64,000 nucleotides of DNA from Clostridia bacterium (lineage in GTDB: Bacteria; Bacillota; Clostridia; Christensenellales; Borkfalkiaceae), in NCBI GenBank assembly GCA_017448355.1, contig JAFSLQ010000046.1, forward strand, positions 1 through 64,000, in the 5' to 3' direction. Each line of letters starts with the position of its first letter. Position 1 is the stretch's first letter. The translations under genes and the position numbers were made by a program. Below, one piece after another: positions 1 to 9,065 of this stretch. The notes beneath the pieces were generated by a model. It worked only from the letters and a program-made list of their open reading frames with translations. It searched no databases and had not been told where the DNA came from.

Positions 1-834
1 CGCATGTCCTATAAGCCCGTCAATCTCCACGCCGTTTTCTTTCGCTATCGCAAGCGCAGAACGAACTAACGCGCGGAAAGCGCAATACCTTATATCAAAG
101 TCGTTTACCGCCTGATATATGTATTCGTATCCGCGAAGATTACCTAAATATGCGCATAATGCGTGGCTCATATTGTGCATAAACAACTTTCTCTGTATAA
201 ACAGATTGAAAGGCGTAAACGGATATAAGTTCTTTACATCATCGGGTATTTCGCCCTTAAAAGCCGCTTTATCCACAGGCAAAATATTGTAAGGTTCTAC
301 GTATACGCGTAGCGGATTGCCCGCCTTCTTCTCTTCGGTCATTACGGGTACCATACGCCCGATACTTGCTTCTATAAATCCGACCTTAGTTTCTATGTAT
401 TCTTTAAGTTCGGGAATTTCGGCGAGAATAAGCCCTTTCAAGTATTCGTCCGCGCCTATAAGGTTTTCGCAAATTATTATGTTAAGCGGTTTGTCGCTTA
501 CCGCCGCACGCTTTTTTATACCTTCCGCGATAGGCTTTGCTATAAATTTAAGCACGTTTACGCCGATTGCCGTTGCCATAAGGTCGCAACTTGCTATCTC
601 GTCCGATACTTTGTCAATATCTTTTCCGTCTATACCGTAGACGTTTTTAACTGTCTTTTTTTCGTTTTTCTCGGTAGACACTATATTCACGGGATATTCT
701 TTATCTGCGTTAAGCCTGTCGATAATTTCCATATTTATGTCAATAAATCCGACGCTGTATCCCGCGTTAGAAAACGTCTGACCTATAAACCCACGCCCTA
801 TATTTCCAGCACCATACATGATAAATTTCTTCAT
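1..834 (-). CDS. mtlD: Mannitol-1-phosphate 5-dehydrogenase family protein (3' part outside window)
   Basis: The gene runs off the left edge, so only the N-terminal 278 codons are present. The product starts MKKFIMYGAGNIGRGFIGQT, the NAD-binding Rossmann signature typical of MtlD-type polyol dehydrogenases; related fructuronate and tagaturonate reductases lack this exact GAGNIGRGFIG form. The family oxidises mannitol 1-phosphate to fructose 6-phosphate with NAD in the cytoplasm. The ATG is preceded by AAGGTG at good spacing. It is the last visible gene of the minus-strand catabolic operon, after a frameshifted MFS transporter, so a sugar-acid or hexitol phosphate substrate other than mannitol is possible. 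Family call firm, exact substrate not. Confidence 0.85.
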   Translation of the reverse strand, partial: MKKFIMYGAGNIGRGFIGQTFSNAGYSVGFIDINMEIIDRLNADKEYPVNIVSTEKNEKKTVKNVYGIDGKDIDKVSDEIASCDLMATAIGVNVLKFIAKPIAEGIKKRAAVSDKPLNIIICENLIGADEYLKGLILAEIPELKEYIETKVGFIEASIGRMVPVMTEEKKAGNPLRVYVEPYNILPVDKAAFKGEIPDDVKNLYPFTPFNLFIQRKLFMHNMSHALCAYLGNLRGYEYIYQAVNDFDIRYCAFRALVRSALAIAKENGVEIDGLIGHA

Positions 835-907
835 AAATTTCACCTTATCATATATTAATAAAGAATAAGTATTCGTTGAAAAACATGCAACGATTCTTCA
901 TCTTATT

Positions 908-2196
908 TTATCTAATGTTTTTTGTCTTTACAAACTTAAAACATACGAATATCAAAACAGATATTATTATCGGAGTAAAACATAGATACATTAAAAACTT
1001 GATTGTGCCAAACCATCCGTTTGCTTCTGCAACCGCAGCAACTATTATTTGTGAAAGAGTGCTGCCCACATAACAAGCTCCATTTAATAATCCGCCCAAC
1101 AAACCAGCATTGTATTTTTTCCATAAGCAAGTGGCAATATGCTCGTTATTGCGTTATTGGACCCGTGCATACACATTGTTATGATTCCGAATAATATCAA
1201 GATAGGCAACCAATACTCCGTTTCAAACAATGCTGCTGTTAATACCATACACAAAGCTGCGACCATAAAGAACAAGCCTATCATATCGGAACAACTTTTT
1301 ATTTTTCTGTTCATTAATACGGCAACAGTCGCACCAAACACACCAAATATAGGTAATACTAACGTTAAAATTATAGATAGGCTGTTGGGAAGTCGATAAT
1401 TATCTTTCAAAATCTTTGGTACCCACGTATGCAAACCATCTTTTATAAAATTAGTTATTATCGCATACGCTCCATACAAAACGACCAAGAACAAAATACC
1501 TGTTATAGATTTGTTTTTAGTTGTTTTCCGTTCGGTTTCAATAGACATGTCTGTTTTATCAACAACAGATTCTTTCTTTTTTGCCGAGTTTTTTTGACCT
1601 TGTACCATATAATTATAACGTAAAAGCCAAATTACCGACACAATCGCCATACATATGGAAGCAGTCAAAAACGAATATCGGAATCCGCTGAAAATAGCAA
1701 ACAATCCGCTTGCACCGTAGGCTAATACTGTTCCTATACTGACTGTCGTACTCATTGCAACCACGGCGGTTTTAATATGATTTCCATCAAGATTTTGCGA
1801 TAACAGCAAAAGCAAAGACGGCCACAAAACCGACTGACAGATTCCGTTTATAAGCCACAAATACTTTATACACCTAAACGGTATGCCAAAATAAATTAAT
1901 ATATTTAATATCGCCGATATTACAAGTACAATAGGTATAACAAATTTCAAATTATACCATTTACACATAATACCGTGTAATATCTGACCAACTCCGTAAG
2001 CGAAAAAGAAAAACGTTGACGGAATTGCAAATTCCAATTCACCTATCCCATAATGTTCCGTTATAGGTCCTACGTTAGAATTGTATCCGTACCTACCAAG
2101 ATAGGCGAACATATATACCGCCCAACACATTATTATAAGAGTTCTTTGCGACTTATGCGTTAATTCTACCTTGTTATTTGGGTTCTGCTTATCCAT
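908..2196 (-). pseudogene. MFS sugar-phosphate-type transporter, disrupted by a one-base frameshift
   Basis: The reading frame encodes 370 residues of a multi-pass major facilitator protein of the GlpT/UhpT-like type (N-terminal CWAVYMFAYLGRYGYNSNV region, many hydrophobic helices) and then stops early. The last helices continue in another frame as GLLGGLLNGACYVGSTLSQ, which matches GFLAGYLNGACYIGMAIAT in the intact paralogue at 41.7-43.0 kb. The frame changes at a run of six A (minus strand) at 1115-1120; seven would restore it. Either the gene is a recent pseudogene missing its last two to three helices, or the sequence has a homopolymer error. Start ATG has GGAG 11 bases upstream. It probably imported a sugar or sugar acid for the neighbouring isomerases and dehydrogenase. 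Confidence 0.8.
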
Positions 2197-2272
2197 TTAA
2201 CGTTTTTCTCCAAATACCGATACCGAAAAAGGTAAGTGCTTTTGATTTTTTGTAAAAAATTTAATTATTATA

Positions 2273-2707
2273 CTAACACACAATGACATTGTCTAACACG
2301 TTTGCCCGTATTACTCTTATTATCTGCCCGTTTTTTTCTCTGTTGATTACGTTAGTTAAAAAAGAGTTCGTCAAATACCCCTTTACAAGTACCGCTTGAG
2401 TTTTATTCGCAATAACTTTCGATATAACCACGTTTTTAGTGGAATTCGAAAGAACTCTGCCGTAAGAAGCATCTGCTTCACCTATCAGTATTCCGCCGCC
2501 CACTTCGTATTCCCACGTATCTATCACGTTATCTATTACGACATTCTCAATTACCGTTTCTATCGGCAAGAGTCTAACGTTCCAACACCAGTAAGAACGC
2601 GCAACTATATTTTTTATGCCACGCTCTCTTCTTGACCAGTCGTTATGCATAACTTGTATTAAAAAGCCACCGCCGAAACATTCTTTGTTTCTAGCGGTAA
2701 CTACCCG
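2273..2707 (-). pseudogene. C-terminal remnant of a parallel beta-helix (pectate-lyase-like) protein
   Basis: The open stretch encodes about 144 residues rich in short beta-strand repeats (NVVIDNVIDTWEYEVGGGI, NVVISKVIANKTQAVLV), typical of right-handed beta-helix polysaccharide lyases and hydrolases. No signal peptide or N-terminal domain is present. Upstream the frame is cut by TAA at 2708-2710, yet protein-like sequence (CGINVQGAI) continues beyond the stop in the same frame back to the end of the isomerase gene. This fits a gene that lost its 5' part and acquired a nonsense codon. An ATG at 2650 could start a 125-residue product, but no good ribosome site is seen. Likely non-functional; the original substrate may have been a pectin-type polymer. 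Confidence 0.6.
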
Positions 2708-2769
2708 TTATATGGCTCCTTGTACATTTATTCCGCACTTGAACTGAAATTCTATTTGGTGTTTATTTA

Positions 2770-3621
2770 TTACTTTATTATATATTTTACAGTATCACAA
2801 ACCAATTTGCTTGCCTTTTCAAACAGTTCATCCGGCAGTAATTTCGGTGGACTCGTTTCCAAAGAAAAAACGCCATTAAAACCTACGTCTTTTAACGCTT
2901 TACCGAATTTTATCCAGTTTATATTGCCGATATACGGCAAAAAATGACTATCGTTCCCGAAATTATCGTGAACATGCAATACCTGCAATTTGTCTTTTAT
3001 TCTGTAAACTTCTTCAGCAAGGTCAAGTCCTAATACGTTGACGTGTCCCGTATCTAAACATATACGCAAATTATCGTCGTTTACGGCGTTTACTATATCA
3101 AGCACCTTTTCAGGGCTTGACAGCGAAAAATTACGGAAAGGCATATTTTCAAGACAAATAATTATACTGTACTTTTTTGCCGTTCTTAACAGGTCGGTCA
3201 AAAACTCCGCGTTTATTTCCCGAGTTTCTTTTTCGTGAAAAGTCTCTATATCGTCGATACCGAAAGGCATCAAAGGGTGTATAACCCAGTTTTTTGCGCC
3301 GAGAACGGACGCCGCATATATCGAAAATTTCATTTTCTCAATACGTTCCGCTCTGTCTTCTTTGGTAAAATCCTGTGGCGGATATCGCCATGGTCCGTGC
3401 ACCTGAAATATCTCCATACTCGCCTTGTTGGCGAGTTCCCTTTCCCTTATTAAAAGTGCGTCGGATTCTCTTCGGTTTGCTGTATAAATAACCGAATCAG
3501 TATCCATCATGCCGAAATCGGTGGCAGAAAAACCGAACTCCTTTAGTTTATTATAAGTGTTTTCGCCGAAACGTCCGAAACCTTTTTTACTGAAAGTGCT
3601 TGCGCAAATACCTATTTTCAT
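2770..3621 (-). CDS. Sugar phosphate isomerase/epimerase, AP-endonuclease-2-type TIM barrel
   Basis: A 283-residue TIM-barrel protein of the IolE/hydroxypyruvate-isomerase superfamily. Visible metal and active-site positions: Glu in CLENMPF, Asp and His in CLDTGHVN, His in HVHDNFG, and a C-terminal Glu in FSLETSP. It likely isomerises or epimerises a ketose or sugar acid in the cytoplasm. The start chosen is the ATG giving MKIGICASTF, with GGAG upstream; the frame stays open 44 codons further but that part is not protein-like. It lies between two gene relics in the distal part of the operon. The substrate cannot be told from sequence. Confidence 0.8.
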   Translation of the reverse strand: MKIGICASTFSKKGFGRFGENTYNKLKEFGFSATDFGMMDTDSVIYTANRRESDALLIRERELANKASMEIFQVHGPWRYPPQDFTKEDRAERIEKMKFSIYAASVLGAKNWVIHPLMPFGIDDIETFHEKETREINAEFLTDLLRTAKKYSIIICLENMPFRNFSLSSPEKVLDIVNAVNDDNLRICLDTGHVNVLGLDLAEEVYRIKDKLQVLHVHDNFGNDSHFLPYIGNINWIKFGKALKDVGFNGVFSLETSPPKLLPDELFEKASKLVCDTVKYIIK

Positions 3622-3706
3622 AATTACTCCGTTAAACAATCCCGCTCGTAACCAAGACGACCATGCCGCACAAAAAACAAAAACATAACTTACAACATAA
3701 ATCTCA

Positions 3707-4005
3707 TTACATTTCCAAATACAATGAGTATCTTTTCTCCTTTTCAGTGTCAACCTCTATTACGTTTTCTGCCGTAAATCTGAAATCGAAATCTAGGTGT
3801 TTCCTTTATATAAAATATACGATATCGCCTTTTATAAAAATTACCAATTTAACGGATTATTCGCGCCTTCAAGTTGTTCATATACGACATAAATATTTCT
3901 AAACCCAGCTCTCATTATTCCCTTTGTCTCGGCATGTTTATTTATTAACCTTTCGGCAACTAATGTATCGCACCGGTAAGAATAGTACGGTCCATGGATT
4001 GTTTC
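3707..4005 (-). pseudogene. Decayed coding remnant, two frames
   Basis: Two adjacent open stretches read like the tail of one lost protein. The first (3841-4005, 54 codons plus stop) contains GPYYSYRCDTLVAERLINKH and GFRNIYVVYEQLEGANNPL. The second, in another frame (3707-3805, ending in TAA), contains DFRFTAENVIEVDTEKEKRY. In the second frame the bases between them read VKLVIFIKGDIVYFI before a stop. A frameshift near 3850 plus one nonsense codon would explain the arrangement. It overlaps the 3' end of the preceding gene out of frame. No family recognised; I infer a degraded operon member, not a functional gene. Confidence 0.4.
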
Positions 4006-6002
4006 CTATTTGTAATCATTAAAAAAGTTGTTTTCAAATAATCCAAACGCTCTTCTATCAAAACCCCTTCTCCGGTACAACTTTGCTTACAAGTTTTCCA
4101 TGTGCCGTTTTCCGTAAGCGTTCTAATACAATAACTACGCATTTCGGCAGGTAAATGTAGGCAGATGTTTTTTAATGAATCCTCATCAAGAAGCGTCAGT
4201 GTAATTAAAGCCTTAAAATCTGCATTCTTTTTATCTTTCGGTACATTTACAATAGTAAACACATCCGGATTATTCTCAGAAAACACATAATCCCCACCGC
4301 ACCAACGAATAAGACTGTGCAATAAACCCTGCCTGCCGTAATTAAAAAGAGCCGGCGACTTGTTCCCCTCAAGCGTTAATCCCATAACGACAACCCGACC
4401 GCCTAAATTGTTTTGAAATCTCGTCATCGCAGGAGATATATACTCTCCGAACCCACTATAATTTTCCGAAACAACCTCACACTTTTTATCTGTTAATGTT
4501 AATTTTAACATCTTTCCGTTTCCGACAGGAGAGTACATGAACGCGGAATGCATCCTTTTCCCTTTATTCGGTAAAGCAAACTTATCGCAAATTATTTCAC
4601 GCGCGAGCAAATCATAGGCAAGTTTCGATCCTTTCGTTATATCATCCCCAACCGATACTCCCAAATATTTACCGTATCCGCGTTCGCAAAGTGCTTTCGC
4701 GGCGTCTCCATCTAATAATAATCCTTGAGAAAGCGCATCAATAACTTCTTTATCGTTAGCATATTTTGCCTGCGTAATATCCCAACATTGCACAGTACTT
4801 TTTTTAGTTGTAAACGGTATACCAAAACGACCTATACAACTTGTCCATTGGGGATTTTGTTCACTGACCACCGCATTTAACAATGGATTAAAACCGATTT
4901 GAACTCCTTGTATATCACATTTTTTCACTAAATCGGCAATTATATTCCATCTAATAGATTCTTTATGGAACATCTCCCCATAAACCGTTTCTTCTTTATA
5001 ATCGTCAAGAAACCCGTGAGATGAATAAACTGCACCTGCGCACCCCCACGAAATACCAACGCCTAACATTGCTCCGAGTTGAAGTCCCGAATTATAAAAA
5101 CGCGTATGCGGATATGTGTCAGATTCTTGATAAGCCTTAAAATCTTTTACCATATGCTCATTAGTATATAATACGTCATATAATTGACTTGGAATATCTT
5201 TTGAATTTCCCCCACAGTAAAATGCACCGTTTAATCTTGCAATAGGAGAATGCAATTTCCCTGCCATTATAATGGATATTTCCTCAAAAGGATCTCCGTC
5301 CATATAAAGCGCACCTGATTTCCATATGCCCATAGGAATTTCAGGGTTTTCTTTATCTACTGCAGTTCGGACAGATTTAGCAAATACTATTAGAGAATCC
5401 TTTATTGTCTCTGCAAGTTTTATCTTTAAATTATAAGCGTTTTCAGTGTTTTTTGATAATTCAGCCATCAATTCTTCACGCGAATAATATCTTCCACAAC
5501 GTTTTGCAAGTTCTTTAAGGTGATTTTCACAAAAACATCCGTAACGACTTGAAGCCTTAACAGAAAAATCATCTTCAAACATAATAAACGCAGGTTGTGC
5601 TATTTTTGCAAAGGTTGCTACGTTTTTTGCAAATTGATTGCGAAAAGATTCGTCGTAAGGGCAATTAGAAAAAGGGGCTTCCGTACCGTCCAGCATAATT
5701 ATAGGTTGAAAACGTTTATCACGTCCTGATTTTATCGTTGTCCCGACAATCCAACCGCATTCGACACCATAAGACACAACTCGGTTTTTTATGCGAACAA
5801 AAGATTCTGCAAGTTTTATCCATACTTTTTCCGGACAAAACATCTTACTTCTCCATCTTCCTTCCGGTGCTCTGAAAATAAACTTTGTAAAACCAAATTG
5901 TTGATTCTGAAAAATAATATTTTGTATAATTTGTTCTTCTGATAAATCTTCACCGTCAAAAATTATCGGAACTATAATATCCAATGTTTTTATGTTTTTC
6001 AT
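3960..6002 (-). CDS. Putative cytoplasmic glycoside hydrolase (family not recognised)
   Basis: A 680-residue protein without signal peptide. Its N-terminal two thirds look like a TIM barrel: MKNIKTLDIIVPIIFDGE, then a beta-strand end FIMFEDDFSVKASSRYGCFC with clustered acidic residues and a CxC pair followed by ENHLKELAKRCG. The last third (GGRVVVMGLTLEG onward) resembles the glutamine-amidotransferase-like trimerisation domain and beta-sandwich tail found in GH42-type beta-galactosidases. The EDDF/CFC element recurs in uncharacterised proteins of anaerobic Firmicutes as I recall them, but I cannot give a family number. It lies 23 bases after the FAD oxidoreductase gene in the same operon. 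Its C-terminus may have been altered by the decayed region it overlaps. A glycan-cleaving role is inferred. Confidence 0.55.
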   Translation of the reverse strand: MKNIKTLDIIVPIIFDGEDLSEEQIIQNIIFQNQQFGFTKFIFRAPEGRWRSKMFCPEKVWIKLAESFVRIKNRVVSYGVECGWIVGTTIKSGRDKRFQPIIMLDGTEAPFSNCPYDESFRNQFAKNVATFAKIAQPAFIMFEDDFSVKASSRYGCFCENHLKELAKRCGRYYSREELMAELSKNTENAYNLKIKLAETIKDSLIVFAKSVRTAVDKENPEIPMGIWKSGALYMDGDPFEEISIIMAGKLHSPIARLNGAFYCGGNSKDIPSQLYDVLYTNEHMVKDFKAYQESDTYPHTRFYNSGLQLGAMLGVGISWGCAGAVYSSHGFLDDYKEETVYGEMFHKESIRWNIIADLVKKCDIQGVQIGFNPLLNAVVSEQNPQWTSCIGRFGIPFTTKKSTVQCWDITQAKYANDKEVIDALSQGLLLDGDAAKALCERGYGKYLGVSVGDDITKGSKLAYDLLAREIICDKFALPNKGKRMHSAFMYSPVGNGKMLKLTLTDKKCEVVSENYSGFGEYISPAMTRFQNNLGGRVVVMGLTLEGNKSPALFNYGRQGLLHSLIRWCGGDYVFSENNPDVFTIVNVPKDKKNADFKALITLTLLDEDSLKNICLHLPAEMRSYCIRTLTENGTWKTCKQSCTGEGVLIEERLDYLKTTFLMITNRKQSMDRTILTGAIH

Positions 6003-6025
6003 AAAACTTTTCTCCGAAAATAATA

Positions 6026-7288
6026 TTAAAGGCCGATAAATGCGCCGTTTTCTTTTAGGCGTTTCTGTAATTCTTTAACATTGATATTTTTAACTATTGT
6101 TTTATTTTTAACCGCTAAACTAATTGCCGTTCCCGCAGCCTCGCCTATTGTGCAAACGGTAGGCATAATTCTATAAGACGCCTGCGCCTCATGATCGGAA
6201 GATATACACCTACCCGCAACAAGCAAATTATCGGCATCTTTCGGTATCAAACTACGATAAGGAATCGTATAAAACTCTCCTTCGGGGAAATAATAATGAC
6301 TCGTTCCTGAACCTTCGGGATTATGAATATCTATATCGTAATTACAAGCAGCAATCGCATCTGCGAATTTTACACAATTTTTACAATCATCTTGTGTTAA
6401 TACATATTCGCCAATAATTTTTCTACTTTCACGAACACCGATTTCAGATGCGGTTGCCGATAAAAAACTGTTTTCTAACCCATCCGCGTGCTTTTTCATG
6501 AATTCATATATTTCAAATACTTGCCTGCGCGCAATTATCTCCGCTTTAGTAATGTCTTTCGCATTTGTAGGATCCAACTTTACCACACGCGTTGTATTGA
6601 AATGCAAGACATTATCAATTGGAGTAAGAAATACAAGAATATTTTCCCTTGGATTGATTAATTCTCCCCGTTCAAGCGCTTTTTTATATTCCATATCCAA
6701 ACGCGGTTTACTTGCGAAAAACCTATGCACATCAACATTTCCTAATCTAAAACATAAAGTCATCGGTTGACATAAATTATCTTTTTCTCTGCCAGTTAAT
6801 GTCGGATATCCGGAAAGATATGCCACCATCGCATCGCCCGTAGCATCTATAAAATAATCAGCCTCAAAACATATTACTCCGCTTTTAGTGGCAACCGTTA
6901 TTGATTTTATTTTTCTACCGTCTTTGTCCACAGCAAAAAGATATGCGTGAAATAAAATATCCACATTAGCTTTACAGAGCATTTCATTAAGGAGAAATTT
7001 CAATTCTTCTTCAAGAAAACTCAATTCATTCATTGCTTGTCTTTCTTTCAGTTTATCCCAAATAAAAGCAAATATGCCTTGTGAAAATTCTATAATTTTA
7101 CCGTTTACTTTAGTAGAATTAGGCATAAATGGATTTACAAGCGAATTTACCGCCGCCCCGCCGAAAGCGTTTCCTTTTTCTATTATCAATACTCGACAGC
7201 CTTCTCTCGCAGCAGCAATTGCAGCAGCCACACCTGAAAGCCCTCCACCAATTACTATAACGTCGTATTTTTCCATATTATTCTCCAT
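6026..7288 (-). CDS. FAD-dependent oxidoreductase
   Basis: A 420-residue flavoprotein. The N-terminus has the dinucleotide-binding motif IVIGGGLSGVAAAIAAAREG ending in the acidic strand LIIEKG, then a GGAA segment contacting FAD. A mid-protein IDATGDAMVAYLSG and a C-terminal LLVAGRCISSDHEAQASYRI complete the family pattern of FAD-dependent oxidoreductases (PF12831 type), often found in polysaccharide loci of gut anaerobes. No signal peptide, so cytoplasmic. The electron acceptor and substrate are unknown; oxidation of an unusual sugar or polyol released by the neighbouring glycosidases is a reasonable inference. The start codon overlaps the end of the upstream isomerase gene by 11 bases, indicating translational coupling. 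Confidence 0.8.
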   Translation of the reverse strand: MENNMEKYDVIVIGGGLSGVAAAIAAAREGCRVLIIEKGNAFGGAAVNSLVNPFMPNSTKVNGKIIEFSQGIFAFIWDKLKERQAMNELSFLEEELKFLLNEMLCKANVDILFHAYLFAVDKDGRKIKSITVATKSGVICFEADYFIDATGDAMVAYLSGYPTLTGREKDNLCQPMTLCFRLGNVDVHRFFASKPRLDMEYKKALERGELINPRENILVFLTPIDNVLHFNTTRVVKLDPTNAKDITKAEIIARRQVFEIYEFMKKHADGLENSFLSATASEIGVRESRKIIGEYVLTQDDCKNCVKFADAIAACNYDIDIHNPEGSGTSHYYFPEGEFYTIPYRSLIPKDADNLLVAGRCISSDHEAQASYRIMPTVCTIGEAAGTAISLAVKNKTIVKNINVKELQKRLKENGAFIGL

Positions 7289-8438
7289 ATTCAGTCATTA
7301 ATAAGCCATTTTCAGGAATAAATTCACGCCAATATTTCACGGATTGCTCTATTCTGTTCAAAACATCCCTATTTATATCTGCAGTACCTGTAAACATTTC
7401 CAAAGTTAGAACGATTTCGTTGACTTTCGGCGGCAAATCATTATTATCCGGTTGAAGAAAAGATTTTTTTATTGCGGCAAGAACTTTATCTGCCTTAATT
7501 ATGCCTATTTTATTATATTCCGAAGTAAAAGGTAAGTGAGCAGATTTTAAACCATCCGTCTGTTGCAAATGAATTATCGGAGAAAAACAAGCGAATTTTT
7601 CAAGCCATTGATAAGTATCCCCATCGTCATACTCCGCAAACAAATACGGATATTTATCCATTTCATTTTCAATACTTGTTATATCTTGTCCGTTTATTGC
7701 ATCTTCAAAAATTTTATATGCGGACAAACTTCCAAGCCAAAGTCCATTACTTCGTAAACCGTTTTTCTTCTCCATTAAGTATTGCATTAATTGTTCGTGC
7801 GATGGGCGTAAAAATCTTCGTTGCCCGCTTTGATGCCCACAATCAACGGTTATATACATAGGCTTGCGTCGATTTGTTTCTATTAGAAATTCCAATACAC
7901 CTTTAATCGTCCACGGAATCTGATGCGGCGAATACATTTGTTCGCAACCTATATATTTGCAACCAACTTCCGAAGCATATGAAGCAAGATCGGCAAGGTT
8001 ATTATAGAGATTTTTCTTGAAATCATTGTAAATCGATGGATCTTGTAATACAAAATCCGGAAAAGCGTGACAATAAAATCCAAAACCCGCACCGATTGAC
8101 GCGGCCGTATCACACATCGGTTTTAACCATTTTTCTAAAAAACGCTTCCTTACTCCGCTATCGGTATGTGCAAGACCGAGTGTAGCATACGTGCCGTGTC
8201 CCGAATATAAATTTTTGACCGTAACACCAGTCTTTTGCGTTGCATTCAGCACTTTATCCCGCCATTTTAACATATAATCTTCGCCGAGATATAACGGATC
8301 ACATTCAGTATCGGCACTTGCTTCAACATAAGTTAGCCCCACGGATTTTATTACATTCATCCACTCTTCCGGCTCTGTCCATCTCTTTGATGCGAAACAA
8401 TTATCTATGGCAAGATAAATTTTTGGCAAATTCTTCAT
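7278..8438 (-). CDS. Sugar phosphate isomerase/epimerase-like TIM-barrel protein
   Basis: A 386-residue cytoplasmic protein with AP-endonuclease-2-type TIM-barrel features: SVGLTYVEASADTECDPLY near the N-terminus, IGAGFGFYCHAF mid-barrel, YIGCEQMYSPHQIPW with a candidate metal-binding Glu, MYITVDCGHQSGQRR with Asp and His, and a late IIHLQQTDG. It is about 100 residues longer than typical hydroxypyruvate isomerases. Long members of this type occur beside RpiB-like isomerases in pathways for branched or four-carbon sugars, and an RpiB homologue is the next gene upstream. The ketose acted on is not evident. It is a distant relative of the shorter isomerase at 2.8-3.6 kb, so the operon carries two such enzymes. 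Confidence 0.7.
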   Translation of the reverse strand: MKNLPKIYLAIDNCFASKRWTEPEEWMNVIKSVGLTYVEASADTECDPLYLGEDYMLKWRDKVLNATQKTGVTVKNLYSGHGTYATLGLAHTDSGVRKRFLEKWLKPMCDTAASIGAGFGFYCHAFPDFVLQDPSIYNDFKKNLYNNLADLASYASEVGCKYIGCEQMYSPHQIPWTIKGVLEFLIETNRRKPMYITVDCGHQSGQRRFLRPSHEQLMQYLMEKKNGLRSNGLWLGSLSAYKIFEDAINGQDITSIENEMDKYPYLFAEYDDGDTYQWLEKFACFSPIIHLQQTDGLKSAHLPFTSEYNKIGIIKADKVLAAIKKSFLQPDNNDLPPKVNEIVLTLEMFTGTADINRDVLNRIEQSVKYWREFIPENGLLMTEYGE

Positions 8439-8504
8439 TTATTCTCCATTTGCAGACAGTGTAATTTTGGGTATGTTGTATTTATCACAACTTATCTTAT
8501 TATT

Positions 8505-9050
8505 TCAACCTTTTGACCGATCGAATATCTCTGCATCAGCAAGAGGGCCTGTTGATATTTTCCTTGGTTCTTCCTGCCATATTTTACCGTTCATCATATA
8601 GTCTTCCGCTTCTTTAATAAGATTCAAAGAACCATCGTGAAACAATCCGTCATAATTCGTATTAAGAAATGTTTCCAGAATATCTATTGCTTCCCATTCG
8701 CCGATAGTCCTTCCACCCAAACATAAAATATTGGCATCGTTGTGCCGACGAGTCATTCTTGCAAGATATGTACTATTTACAAGCGCAGCGCGAACTCCTT
8801 TGAATTTGTTTGCTGCCATACTTATACCAATACCCGTTCCGCAAATTAAAAGACCGCATCTTGCTTCACCCGTAGCAACCGCCTTTGCGACCTTAGCCGC
8901 AAAAAACGGATAGCGCGTCGCCTCAATATCCGGATTGTCGTCCGATCCACAGTCAACGTAAGGAATGCCCTTACCTTCTAAATACTCTATACATTTTGAT
9001 TTAAGATAATAACCTGCCGTATCGTTACCGATGTAAATCTTCTTTTCCAT
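8505..9050 (-). CDS. rpiB: RpiB/LacAB-family sugar-phosphate isomerase
   Basis: A 181-residue protein with all RpiB/LacB hallmarks: IYIGNDTAGYYLK (Asp10), the catalytic Cys70 in LLICGTGIGISMAANK, GVRAALVN, and RRHNDANILCLGGRTIG with His103. The family interconverts aldose and ketose phosphates, classically ribose 5-phosphate/ribulose 5-phosphate or galactose 6-phosphate/tagatose 6-phosphate. The C-terminus is about 30 residues longer than housekeeping RpiB, with a segment (EEPRKISTGPLADAEIF) that suggests a specialised catabolic version. The next gene downstream encodes a large TIM-barrel isomerase and the next upstream a DUF4867 protein, so this is a sugar-specific paralogue; the symbol denotes family only. 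Confidence 0.85.
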   Translation of the reverse strand: MEKKIYIGNDTAGYYLKSKCIEYLEGKGIPYVDCGSDDNPDIEATRYPFFAAKVAKAVATGEARCGLLICGTGIGISMAANKFKGVRAALVNSTYLARMTRRHNDANILCLGGRTIGEWEAIDILETFLNTNYDGLFHDGSLNLIKEAEDYMMNGKIWQEEPRKISTGPLADAEIFDRSKG

Positions 9051-9065
9051 TTTTTCACCTCTTTA

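Noticed and set aside
3622..3753. Extended start for the isomerase gene at 2770-3621
   Set aside because: The extra 44 codons are not protein-like, and a good ribosome site precedes the later ATG.
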